A stretch of DNA of 29,967 nucleotides from DASWTL01 sp036405495 (lineage in GTDB: Bacteria; Bacteroidota; Bacteroidia; Sphingobacteriales; Sphingobacteriaceae): assembly GCA_036405495.1 (NCBI GenBank), contig DASWXL010000002.1, positions 1-29,967 of the forward strand, in the 5' to 3' direction. Positions 6,396-15,260 of the stretch are shown here, one piece after another. Both the position numbers and the translations under genes were made by a program. Positions within the stretch are counted from its first letter, which is position 1, and every line of letters begins with the position of its first letter. The notes under the pieces are model-generated. The model saw only the letters and a list, made by a program, of their open reading frames with translations. It was not told where the DNA came from and searched no databases.

Positions 6396-9300
6396 ATGAA
6401 AAAAGCTTTACTTATTTGTTTACTTCTCAGCTTTTTCAATAGGGTGCATTCACAGGAAACCTATCCGGTGAATGGATCCTATGACATCAGGCCGGGACAG
6501 GTAGCATTTACGAATGCCACTATTATTTTGAACGCTGATCAAACCATTAGTAATGGTACTTTACTGGTGAAAGGAAACACCATTGAAGCTGTGGGTCAGA
6601 AATTAAATGTGCCTAAAGGCTACATAGTTGTTGATCTGAAGGGAAAATTTATTTATCCGTCGCTGATCGATGCATTTTCAACTTACGGTCTCCCCGAACC
6701 GCAGCGATCTGCATCAGGCTTTGGTCAGCGCCAGCAGATATTTGTGTCGACCAAAAAAGGCGCTTATGGCTGGAATGAATCCATCAGGCCCGAAACAAAC
6801 GCGAAGAATGTGTTCACTACAGATGCTAAAAAAGCTGCGGACCTCAAGAAGCTGGGCTTCGGAACCGTGCATTCCGTTATCCGCGATGGAATTGCCCGTG
6901 GAACGTCCGTTGTGGCGGTGTTAACTGACGAAAAGGAGAATACAGCGATAATCAACCCCGAAGCCGCAGCTAACTACTCTTTCAGTAAGGGCACGTCTTC
7001 CAACGACTATCCGCAATCACTCATGGGTGCGATCGCCTTGTTGCGGCAAACGTATTACGATGCTGACTGGTATAAGAAGCAGAAAGGTGAATACAACATT
7101 TCATTAGAGGAGTTTAACCGTATTCAGGGCATTCCGCAGATCTTCGAAACGGAGGATGTTCTTGACGTTTTGCGGGCCGATAAGGTCGGCGACGAGTTTA
7201 ACACGCAATACATATTTAAGACGGGCGGAAACGATTTTCAAAGGATCGCAGAAATCAAAGCGACCGGCGGGAGCCTCATCGTTCCAATTAATTTCCCTAA
7301 GCCGTATGATGTAGAAGACCCTGCCGATGCATCCAATGTATCATTCACTCAAATGAAGTTCTGGGAGCTGGCACCGTCCAATCCGGCGGCTCTTGAAAGG
7401 GCGGGGATCAAATTTGCAATCACTGCCTCCGGCTTAGAAAACACGCGCGATTTCTGGAGCAATCTTCGTCAGGCGGTGGAGTACGGCTTAAGCGAAAAGC
7501 AGGCGTTAAAAGCGCTCACCGAAACGCCTGCCGAGTTATTGGGTGTCTCAAACCAGGTTGGTACGCTTGCCAAAGGAAAGCTCGCCAATTTTATCATAAC
7601 TTCCGGCAACCTCTTTAAACGCGATAATATTATCTACGAAAACTGGGTTCAGGGAAAGCGGTTCATAGCAAACCGGATGGACGTGAAGGACCTTCGCGGT
7701 AGCTACGTATTAACGATCGGCGGATTAACTCCATTGACCTTAAAACTTTCAGGGACTGCTACAAATTACACTGCAGGGGTTGAACGTACGGGTGCTGACA
7801 GCGTTAAGGCTTCTGCTACTTTGCTTCGCAACGGCGACATGATCAGTCTGTATTTCGATCTGAAAAAACCGAAAGGAAATATGCGCCTCAACGGTTATGT
7901 TGCCTCTGTAGATCCCGTAGTTCTAAAAGGCACTGCCGTATCGCCCGAAGGAACAACTTCGACATTCACCGCTACTTTTAAAGAAGCCGTTAAAGAAACG
8001 CCTAAGCGTCCGGAGAACAAACCGGCACTGGCAATAACACCGATCATTTTTCCTTTTACAGGTTACGGCTATGCTGAAGCACCGCAACAGGAAACTGTGC
8101 TGTTTAAAAATGCTACAGTATGGACCAATGAAAAGGAAGGTAAAGTTGCCAATACTGATGTGCTGATCGAGAAGGGCAAGATCAAGGCTGTTGGTAAAGG
8201 GTTAACAGCAGCTCATGCAAAAGTTATTGATGCAACAGGAAAACACCTTACTCCCGGCATTATTGACGAGCATTCGCACATTGCAATCACACGCGGGGTG
8301 AATGAAGGCACCCAGGTGGTGAGCGCTGAAGTTCGTATCGGCGACGTTCTGAATTCCGAGGATATCAACATCTACCGCCAGCTTGCGGGAGGCGTTACGT
8401 CTTCACAGTTGCTGCATGGGTCGGCAAACCCGATCGGTGGTCAGTCGCAGCTGATCAAGCTTCGCTGGGGAAAATCGCCGGAGGAATTGAAATTTGGAAA
8501 TAACGATGGATTTATCAAGTTCGCATTGGGCGAAAACGTCAAGCAAAGTAACTTCCAGGGAGCTGTTACGCGTTTCCCCCAAACGCGGATGGGTGTTGAA
8601 CAGGTCTACCTGGATGCATTCACGCGCGCAAAAGAGTATAAAGCAGCGAGGTCGGTAAAAGGAAATAATGTGCGCCGTGATCTGGAGCTGGATGCACTTG
8701 GTGAGATCCTGGATAACAAGCGCTTTATTACAGCGCACTCCTATGTGCAGTCGGAGATCAACATGCTGATGCATGTCGCCGATAGCATGGGCTTTAAAGT
8801 GAACACATTAACCCATATCCTTGAAGGGTATAAAGTGGCAGACAAGATGGCACAACGCGGTATTGCGGGAAGTACGTTTGCAGATTGGTGGGCCTATAAA
8901 ATGGAGGTACAGGATGCAATTCCGTACAATGCGGCTATTATGAGCAAAGTCGGGGTGCTTACATCCATCAATTCTGATGATGCAGAAATGGCTCGTCGCC
9001 TGAATCACGAGGCGGCAAAGGTGGTGAAATATGGTGGCGTTTCTGAAGAAGAAGCGTTTAAGATGGTGACTCTCAATCCGGCTAAGATCCTTCATGTTGA
9101 TGATCGCGTAGGAAGTATCCGGGTAGGTAAAGACGCAGACGTTGTTCTTTGGTCTGATAACCCGCTTTCGGTTTATGCACGGGCCGAGAAGACCTTCGTT
9201 GATGGTGTGCGTTACTGGGATCTCGAGCAGGATGCGGCAAAACAGAAGGCTTTGGAAAGCGAGCGGGCTCGTTTGATCCAGAAGATGATGGAAGCAAAGA

Positions 9301-9398
9301 ACAGCGGCTCAAGAACGCAGCGGGCTTCCGTTCAGCAACAACGTTTATATGAGTGCGCTACCATGGAAGACGGAACACTCGATGATCATCAACATTAA
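6396..9398 (+). CDS. Secreted tandem amidohydrolase, only the second module metal-competent
   Basis: A protein of 1000 aa with a signal peptide (about 1-19, ending HSQ), exported to the periplasm or beyond. It carries two amidohydrolase (imidazolonepropionase-like) modules. The first (about 20-440) keeps the family's beta-sandwich start and the NPAALERAGIKFAI and ALTETPAELLGV elements. Its usual PGLIDxHxH motif is replaced by YPSLIDAFSTYG, so it should bind no metal. The second (about 560-970) has GIIDEHSHI (His626, His628), His781 in TAHSYVQ, His807 in LTHILEG and Asp861 in INSDDAEM, a full binuclear-type ligand set, followed by TLNPAKIL. The substrate cannot be read from the sequence; peptides, cyclic amides or imides are usual for such secreted relatives. 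The next gene, 18 nt downstream, is a third family member, so the two are probably one operon. Confidence 0.88.
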   Translation: MKKALLICLLLSFFNRVHSQETYPVNGSYDIRPGQVAFTNATIILNADQTISNGTLLVKGNTIEAVGQKLNVPKGYIVVDLKGKFIYPSLIDAFSTYGLPEPQRSASGFGQRQQIFVSTKKGAYGWNESIRPETNAKNVFTTDAKKAADLKKLGFGTVHSVIRDGIARGTSVVAVLTDEKENTAIINPEAAANYSFSKGTSSNDYPQSLMGAIALLRQTYYDADWYKKQKGEYNISLEEFNRIQGIPQIFETEDVLDVLRADKVGDEFNTQYIFKTGGNDFQRIAEIKATGGSLIVPINFPKPYDVEDPADASNVSFTQMKFWELAPSNPAALERAGIKFAITASGLENTRDFWSNLRQAVEYGLSEKQALKALTETPAELLGVSNQVGTLAKGKLANFIITSGNLFKRDNIIYENWVQGKRFIANRMDVKDLRGSYVLTIGGLTPLTLKLSGTATNYTAGVERTGADSVKASATLLRNGDMISLYFDLKKPKGNMRLNGYVASVDPVVLKGTAVSPEGTTSTFTATFKEAVKETPKRPENKPALAITPIIFPFTGYGYAEAPQQETVLFKNATVWTNEKEGKVANTDVLIEKGKIKAVGKGLTAAHAKVIDATGKHLTPGIIDEHSHIAITRGVNEGTQVVSAEVRIGDVLNSEDINIYRQLAGGVTSSQLLHGSANPIGGQSQLIKLRWGKSPEELKFGNNDGFIKFALGENVKQSNFQGAVTRFPQTRMGVEQVYLDAFTRAKEYKAARSVKGNNVRRDLELDALGEILDNKRFITAHSYVQSEINMLMHVADSMGFKVNTLTHILEGYKVADKMAQRGIAGSTFADWWAYKMEVQDAIPYNAAIMSKVGVLTSINSDDAEMARRLNHEAAKVVKYGGVSEEEAFKMVTLNPAKILHVDDRVGSIRVGKDADVVLWSDNPLSVYARAEKTFVDGVRYWDLEQDAAKQKALESERARLIQKMMEAKNSGSRTQRASVQQQRLYECATMEDGTLDDHQH

Positions 9399-9416
9399 TC
9401 TTTAGCAATTCAGAAA

Positions 9417-10718
9417 ATGAGGAAACATATTTTAAGTTTACTTGGATTAATAACTGCCGGCCATATCGCATTGGGTCAGGCAAATATTTATCCGGCAAAG
9501 CCGCAGTCAAAGCCTATGGCGGTTGTTGGGGCAACGATCCACACCGGCACCGGCCAGGTAATTCAGAACGGGTACATATCCTTTGATAAAGGAAAGATCA
9601 CCGGTATTGGCGACGCTTCGTCGGTAAAATTCAACACCGCTACTACTGAGATCATTAACGGGGCGGGTAAGCATATCTATCCGGGCTTTATTTCTCCTTT
9701 AACGAATCTCGGACTTACTGAGATCGAATCGGTTCGGGCTACTCTGGACTTTCGGGAAGTAGGCAACATGAACGCGCACGTTCGGTCTGTTATGGCTTAC
9801 AATACCGATTCGAAGGTGCCGAACACGCTTCGCACGAACGGCATCCTGCTTGCACAGGTTGCGCCGCAGGGCGGTACCATCTCCGGCCAGTCCTCTTTAA
9901 TGGAACTCGACGGCTGGAACTGGGAAGATGCAGCATACAAAACTGATGTAGCGTTACACCTGAACTGGCCGGCTATGCAGCAGTCAGGTGGCCGCTTCGG
10001 ACCGCGGTTATCGCCGGAACAGCAACGTGAGCGTTATCAACGGTCTGTTGACGAAATAAGAGGTTTCTTTACTGAAGCTAAAGCTTATTATGAAGCGCCG
10101 AAGACGGAAGTTTTTAATGCACGCTTTGCAGCCGTGAAGCGTGTGTTTACCGGCGAAGAGAAAGTGTTCGTGTCCGCCAATTCCGCCAAAGACATTATTG
10201 CGGCGGTTACTTTCTTCAAGGGGCTGGATATCACCCCGGTATTGGTCGGCGGCAGGGATGCCCACCTGGTAACTGGCTTATTGAAGGATAACAATATTTC
10301 GGTGATCATCAATGAGCCGCATTCTTTGCCTGGCCGGACTGACGATGACGTTTATCTTCCTTATAAGCAGGCTAAGCTGCTTCAGGACGCCGGTATTAAC
10401 TATGCCTTAAGCATAGACGGGTACTGGCAGCAGCGCAACCTGCCGTTTATGGCAGGAACCGCAGCTGCACATGGCCTGACCAAAGAACAGGCGCTCTCGG
10501 CGATCACACTGAATCCTGCAAAGATCCTGGGAGTGGATAAAACAGCCGGCAGCCTGGAAACAGGTAAGGATGCTACATTCTTTGTGTCATCAGGCGACGC
10601 CCTTGACATGCGCACGAATGATGTTGAACAAGCATTTATCCGGGGTAAGAACCTTGATCTGGATAATCTGCATAAGCAATTATACAAGCGATATAGTCAG
10701 AAATATGATCTGAAATAA
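9417..10718 (+). CDS. Secreted amidohydrolase-like protein lacking the HxH metal motif
   Basis: A 433-aa protein with a signal peptide (about 1-20, ending ALGQ). The beta-sandwich opening (AVVGATIHTGTGQVIQNG) and the C-terminal TLNPAKILGVDKTAGSLETGKDATFFV are typical of amidohydrolases. After strand one, however, the sequence reads HIYPGFISPLTNLG, with no His-x-His, so canonical metal catalysis is unlikely. It resembles the degenerate first module of the preceding 1000-aa protein more than the intact second one. The 18-nt spacing behind that gene and the terminator right after this one make a two-gene operon. I infer that it acts with, or scaffolds, the active module of its neighbour. An alternative is an enzyme using different ligands. 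I cannot name a substrate. Confidence 0.85.
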   Translation: MRKHILSLLGLITAGHIALGQANIYPAKPQSKPMAVVGATIHTGTGQVIQNGYISFDKGKITGIGDASSVKFNTATTEIINGAGKHIYPGFISPLTNLGLTEIESVRATLDFREVGNMNAHVRSVMAYNTDSKVPNTLRTNGILLAQVAPQGGTISGQSSLMELDGWNWEDAAYKTDVALHLNWPAMQQSGGRFGPRLSPEQQRERYQRSVDEIRGFFTEAKAYYEAPKTEVFNARFAAVKRVFTGEEKVFVSANSAKDIIAAVTFFKGLDITPVLVGGRDAHLVTGLLKDNNISVIINEPHSLPGRTDDDVYLPYKQAKLLQDAGINYALSIDGYWQQRNLPFMAGTAAAHGLTKEQALSAITLNPAKILGVDKTAGSLETGKDATFFVSSGDALDMRTNDVEQAFIRGKNLDLDNLHKQLYKRYSQKYDLK

Positions 10719-10720
10719 AG

Positions 10721-10743
10721 AAAGGGCTCGCAAGAGCCCTTTT
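10721..10743. terminator. Bidirectional terminator, amidohydrolase and efflux operons
   Basis: AAAGGGCTC (10721-10729) pairs with GAGCCCTTT (10734-10742) around the tetraloop GCAA, with T on the right and A on the left. It sits between the convergent genes ending at 10718 (+) and 10776 (-). Confidence 0.88.
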
Positions 10744-10775
10744 CTTATCTGTTTTTCCGGACAGCCGCGGCGGTC

Positions 10776-12104
10776 TTATCCCGGGATGTCGTTTGTTTCG
10801 AAATACTTCAGGATGCGGGCCCTGAAAGCAAGATCGAATTTGGCCTGCACAAGCCGCAGACGTTCTTCCGCTAATCTGTTTCTCGACTGATTAAAGTCGT
10901 AAACCGTGATCAGACCGGCATTCCATTTTTCGGTCGCATACCGAAAAGCGATTTCCTGTGAGCGGGCACTCTCACTGGCGGCGATGTAGCCGGCCTTCGC
11001 GAGTTCAACATCTGTGCGCGCTTTAAGAATGGCCTGCCACAGTTTGTTCTTTTCCTCCTCCAGGCGATTGCGCTGCTGGTCGGCTTCTATCTTTGCCGTA
11101 CGGACACCCGTGACCGTGTTGAAGCGGGTGAATATCGGGATCTGCATACTCACGCCTACGTAGTGTCCGAGGTTGCTCTTGAACTGATCTCTATAAGGGT
11201 TCGGTGATATGTTCGACAAACGGGATCCTGTACTTGCATCCAGACTCAGGCTCGGATACCGGCGCGCCTTCGCGATAGCGACGGCCTTATCAGCACTTCT
11301 TAACAACGTTTCGTGCTGCCTGACAGATGAAAACCGGGAAACGGCACTATTGAAAATGTCGGTAGCCGATCGGGCTTCTTCCGCCAGCACCGGTTCGGAA
11401 ATGCTGTCCTGGCTGATCTCGAGTACCGGATCCTGCAATTGCAGCAGCTGGATGAGTTGCAACTTTGCGATCTCCAGCGCCGTTTGTGCCTCTACCCGCT
11501 TCTTTTTGTCTGAGGCCAGCGCTGCCTCCAGCTCCGCCTGCTGCGCCGGTGCTGCCGCGCCTTCGGTTACTTTTATCCTGATCTGTTCTACCAGGTTGGC
11601 AGCCAGCTGTACCTGATTCCCGGCGACCGTAAGGTTTTCCTTTGCCTGCAGGATCTGCAGGTATACCACCATAATATTTATTTTGATGTCTTTACCGAGC
11701 TGATCCCGCTCATATGCCTTTGCTATCGATTCAAGAGACGCCATTCTTACGGCCGCGATATTTGCACCACCGGCAAACAAAGGAACCGATATCCCGGCAC
11801 TGAAGGTGTTCGATCGCGTGGTTAAGTTCTCATATGAATTGGTGATAGGATTGATGCCGAATCCCCGGTTGTAGTCGTTTGACGCAAATGCCGATACCGA
11901 CGGCAGGAGCTGTCCCCAGGCCCGGGTTCTCGAGGCATCGGCCAGCTTTACCTCGTTTTCCATCCGTTTAAGTGTCAGATTATGCTCCTCGGCGTAGTGG
12001 AGGCACTCATCGAGCGACCATTTTTTCGTTTGGCTGTACGCTCCGGAGGTCATCAACTGTATGCCCAGCGCAAATCCAACAGTTGCCAATCTTCTCTTAT
12101 TCAT
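10776..12104 (-). CDS. TolC-family outer-membrane efflux protein
   Basis: A 442-aa outer-membrane channel for the adjacent HlyD/ABC exporter. It has a signal peptide (about 1-24, ending AYSQ) followed by WSLDECLHYAEEHNLTLK, the typical opening of a TolC family member. The rest consists of two long, Ala/Gln/Glu-rich helical repeats (about 130-215 and 330-425) separated by strand segments such as GISVPLFAGG and VSMQIPIFTRF, the two beta-barrel hairpins expected per protomer. It is the last gene of the operon. Its ATG overlaps the permease stop by 8 bases, so translation is probably coupled. A bidirectional terminator lies about 30 bases downstream. Confidence 0.93.
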   Translation of the reverse strand: MNKRRLATVGFALGIQLMTSGAYSQTKKWSLDECLHYAEEHNLTLKRMENEVKLADASRTRAWGQLLPSVSAFASNDYNRGFGINPITNSYENLTTRSNTFSAGISVPLFAGGANIAAVRMASLESIAKAYERDQLGKDIKINIMVVYLQILQAKENLTVAGNQVQLAANLVEQIRIKVTEGAAAPAQQAELEAALASDKKKRVEAQTALEIAKLQLIQLLQLQDPVLEISQDSISEPVLAEEARSATDIFNSAVSRFSSVRQHETLLRSADKAVAIAKARRYPSLSLDASTGSRLSNISPNPYRDQFKSNLGHYVGVSMQIPIFTRFNTVTGVRTAKIEADQQRNRLEEEKNKLWQAILKARTDVELAKAGYIAASESARSQEIAFRYATEKWNAGLITVYDFNQSRNRLAEERLRLVQAKFDLAFRARILKYFETNDIPG

Positions 12105-14541
12105 ATTTTAAAGCCGTTGCGGGATGAGTATTTGCTGATTTCCATGCCTGGAAGCTCACGGTTAGAAGTGTTGTTACCGCGGCAACTATAATGGTTAAGA
12201 CGTATAACATCCACGGCATTTCGATCTGATAGATAAAGGTGCTGAGCCACTTTCTCAGGATGACATAGGAAGCGATAACGGCCACACCGTTAGCACCGAT
12301 TACCAGGAACATGAAGTCTCTGTTAAGCAGGCTCAGGATACTTCCGGTAGAACTGCCCAGCAGCTTGCGTACAGCAATTTCTTTTGTTCTCATCTTTACC
12401 GTAAAGGCAGCCAGAGCGAAGATGCCCATTAAGGAGATGAAGAACGTGACGAAGCTGAAAGCCTGCATGATGCGGTGGAGGCGGTCGTACTTCTGCATCA
12501 CTTTGGCGAATGTGTCTGTCAGGAGTCTGTCGCGCACCGGGAAGCCCGTTTCAATTTTAGTCCATTCGTCGATCACTTTTTGCCGTGTTGATGCAAAGTT
12601 TTCCGGAGCGATCTTGATCAGCACATACCGGCGCGAAAAATTTGCATTGTCATTGATCCGGTACAGCGCTGCTTTGGGTTGTGTTTCGAAGCCGGGCGCA
12701 TTGAAGTCCCTGACAACACCGACGATCTTCCATTCAACCCCCCACCGGTTTATTTTTTGCCCTACGGGATCTTTCCACCCCGCTGCTTTGGCTGCCGTTT
12801 CGTTGATGATGGCCGCATTCACCGTATCTGCTTTAAAGTGTGCAGGTTCAAAGAATCTGCCGCTTACCAGCTTGATGTCAAGAAGTTTGAAATAATCATA
12901 GTCGATGAAGCGGTCGTCTACCATCACCGATTTCTCTTGCTCCAGGTCAGCATTTCCACTTGATCCGCTCGTGTTCCACGGGTAGTTGCTGGAGCGTGTT
13001 ACCTCCATCACACCATCGATCCGCTTCAGCCGCTGGCGGATGGGTTCAAAGCGGTCCGTAGCCATCTGCATAGTGGCCAAGTTCTGGATATTAATGATCA
13101 TCACGTTCTCACCATTGAAGCCGAGGTCTTTGTTGCGCATGTAGGTTAACTGAGCGGAGATCACCAGAAAGCAGATCAGAAACGTTCCTGCTATGAAGAA
13201 CTGCACAATGATCAGCGCTTTTCTCAGCCAGATGCCTTTAGCGCTGCGGTTATAATTACCCTTCAATACCATTGCAGGGTTGAATCCCGACAGGTAGACC
13301 GCCGGATATGCACCTGCGAGCACAATTACCACGGCCAGTACTCCCGCTACCTGCAAAAGCAGAAAGCCCAGCGCCCGGTACTGGTATAGTGACAACTCGA
13401 GGCCTAACAGCTGATTAAAGGAAGGCAGGAGCAGCTCGACGAGGATCAGTGAAAGGAAAAATGCCATGCCGCACTGCAACAGGGTTTCCATGAAGAACTG
13501 CCGGATCAGAGCCGACTTGTAGGATCCCATTACTTTTTTTACGCCGATCTCTTTCGCGCGGCTTCCCGCCTGCGCAATTGCAAGGTTCGTAAAGTTGATG
13601 CATGCAATAGCGAGTAGGAAAATCGCCAGTGCAGAAAGTACGTAAAGTGTTTTCTCTTTGGTGTTGCCGTCGAAATATGACGACATATTGATGTTGGTAA
13701 CCGGTTCCAGTACCGCTTCGTCATATGCCGATCCGTTGTTTTCCTTCAGGATCGCTTTCGCTTCTTCTACGGACAGCAGTCCGTTTTGGGGGATCTTAGC
13801 AGTGCCGGCCGACCGGGAAGAACGAGCCCGGCCATCCAGATAAAGCCTGCCGATATTTTCAATGGCTTTAGCAGCGTCAACACCTTCCTTAAGCTTGATG
13901 TATGTTGCCCAGTTGTAGTTTCCCCAGTTTTGATCATCAGGGAATTTCCAGCGATAAAAGGCATCAGCTACGATATGCGAAGGGTTTTGCTTGTCATCCC
14001 AAACACCGGTAACGATATAGGAATCATTGGGATTGATCTTTACCACTTTGCCGACCGGGTTTTCGCTTTTGAATACTCTCTCAGCTAAGGATTTCGACAG
14101 GATAATAGAGTTGGGTTTTGCCAGAGCGGTTTTTGCATCACCCTGAGTCAGCGTGAAGGGGATGGTCTGGAGCAAGGTACTGTCCGTGCCGCGAACGGAG
14201 ACGTCGTAGAAAAAATCCTGATCATAAATCAGAACTCCGCTACCTCCGTTTATTCGGGCAATACTTTCTACTTCCGAAGACCTTTCAGCTATGGTTTTTG
14301 AAAAGATACCTGACTGCCACGGCCATTTCGCCTCTTCATCACCAATAGCCAGGTGTACACCGGCACGATAAACCCGCTTCAACTGGTTGTCCCATTTGTC
14401 AAAACTGGTCTCAAAATTAAGGTAAAGGAGGATGACAATGAAGCTCGCCAGTCCTGCAGAAAGACCAAAGATATTGATGAATGTGTATGCTTTGTTCTTT
14501 AAAAGGTTTCGCAGCGCGATCTTTAAATTTAACTTGAACAT
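12097..14541 (-). CDS. ABC transporter permease, two-module FtsX/MacB type
   Basis: An 814-aa inner-membrane permease. The N-terminal signature ALRNLLKNKAYTFINIFGLSAGLA leads into TM1 (about 21-42), then a first MacB-type periplasmic domain (to about 290) and a first FtsX block with three helices (about 297-420, including KEIGVKKVMGS). A second TM (about 440-465) is followed by a second periplasmic domain and a second FtsX block (about 690-805, including KEIAVRKLLGSS). The duplication gives eight transmembrane segments in one chain, the usual form of this family in Bacteroidota, where E. coli MacB has four. It lies 9 nt after the ATPase gene and overlaps the TolC gene by 8 nt. With these partners it should move substrates from the periplasm or inner-membrane outer leaflet through TolC; the substrate is unknown. 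Confidence 0.93.
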   Translation of the reverse strand: MFKLNLKIALRNLLKNKAYTFINIFGLSAGLASFIVILLYLNFETSFDKWDNQLKRVYRAGVHLAIGDEEAKWPWQSGIFSKTIAERSSEVESIARINGGSGVLIYDQDFFYDVSVRGTDSTLLQTIPFTLTQGDAKTALAKPNSIILSKSLAERVFKSENPVGKVVKINPNDSYIVTGVWDDKQNPSHIVADAFYRWKFPDDQNWGNYNWATYIKLKEGVDAAKAIENIGRLYLDGRARSSRSAGTAKIPQNGLLSVEEAKAILKENNGSAYDEAVLEPVTNINMSSYFDGNTKEKTLYVLSALAIFLLAIACINFTNLAIAQAGSRAKEIGVKKVMGSYKSALIRQFFMETLLQCGMAFFLSLILVELLLPSFNQLLGLELSLYQYRALGFLLLQVAGVLAVVIVLAGAYPAVYLSGFNPAMVLKGNYNRSAKGIWLRKALIIVQFFIAGTFLICFLVISAQLTYMRNKDLGFNGENVMIINIQNLATMQMATDRFEPIRQRLKRIDGVMEVTRSSNYPWNTSGSSGNADLEQEKSVMVDDRFIDYDYFKLLDIKLVSGRFFEPAHFKADTVNAAIINETAAKAAGWKDPVGQKINRWGVEWKIVGVVRDFNAPGFETQPKAALYRINDNANFSRRYVLIKIAPENFASTRQKVIDEWTKIETGFPVRDRLLTDTFAKVMQKYDRLHRIMQAFSFVTFFISLMGIFALAAFTVKMRTKEIAVRKLLGSSTGSILSLLNRDFMFLVIGANGVAVIASYVILRKWLSTFIYQIEMPWMLYVLTIIVAAVTTLLTVSFQAWKSANTHPATALKYE

Positions 14542-14550
14542 GACAACAGG

Positions 14551-15249
14551 TTAGATCAGCTCGGTTGCCCGACTTTTGTTTACAGTTTGATTAATTATAT
14601 GACCGTCTTTAAGATTTACGATCCGGTTGGTAAAGCTGGCATCGTGCGAAGAGTGCGTCACCATTACTATGGTGGTTCCGGCTTCATTCATTTCGCACAG
14701 GAGTTCCATAACTTCGTTTCCATGTGAACTGTCCAGGTTTCCGGTAGGCTCATCGGCCAGGATCAGCCGCGGCTGATGTACCAGGGCCCGGGCTACTGCC
14801 ACCCGCTGCTGCTGTCCGCCGGATAACTGCTGGGGGAGGTGCGAGGCGCGGTGGCCGATGTTCATGCGCTCGATTATTGCATTTACCCGTTGTTTGCGCT
14901 CGGCCGACGGCACCTTGTTGTAAATAAGCGGCAGCTCGATGTTCTCGAACACACTGAGCTCATCAATGAGGTTGAAGTTCTGGAAAACAAATCCCATGTT
15001 TTTACGGCGGAAATCCGACTGGTCGCGACTGCTCAGTTGCAGAAGCTCCTTGCCAAAAAAGTGGTAAGTTCCTTTCTCTGCCGTATCCAGCAGGCCCATG
15101 ATGTTTAACAGGGTCGACTTTCCGCAGCCGGATGGACCCATGATCGAGACAAATTCGCCTTCTTTAACAGTCATGTCAATGCCGTTGATGGCGGTCGTTT
15201 CGACGTCTTCGGTTTTATAAACCTTGAATAGTTTTTCGATCTGTATCAT
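14551..15249 (-). CDS. ABC transporter ATPase, LolD/MacB type
   Basis: A 232-aa cytoplasmic ATPase that energises the adjacent FtsX permease. All nucleotide-binding motifs are intact: Walker A GPSGCGKST (38-46), Q-loop FVFQNF (Gln90), signature LSGGQQQRV (142-150), Walker B LILADEPTG (162-170, Glu167), D-loop NLDS and the switch His199 in VTHS. Its length and the sequence EDVETTAINGIDMTVKEGE are typical of the free-standing ATPases that pair with MacB-like permeases. It lies 11 nt after the HlyD-type gene and 9 nt before the permease gene, in the middle of a four-gene operon. Confidence 0.95.
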   Translation of the reverse strand: MIQIEKLFKVYKTEDVETTAINGIDMTVKEGEFVSIMGPSGCGKSTLLNIMGLLDTAEKGTYHFFGKELLQLSSRDQSDFRRKNMGFVFQNFNLIDELSVFENIELPLIYNKVPSAERKQRVNAIIERMNIGHRASHLPQQLSGGQQQRVAVARALVHQPRLILADEPTGNLDSSHGNEVMELLCEMNEAGTTIVMVTHSSHDASFTNRIVNLKDGHIINQTVNKSRATELI

Positions 15250-15260
15250 TATTTCTTTTC

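Noticed and set aside
11209..11616. 135-aa plus-strand open frame inside the TolC gene
   Set aside because: It is a low-complexity Ser/Ala/Cys-rich shadow of the helical repeats of TolC, without start signals.
12311..12895. 194-aa plus-strand open frame inside the ABC permease gene
   Set aside because: It is antisense to a well-supported gene, Ser/Leu-rich without domains, and explained by the codon pattern of the real gene.
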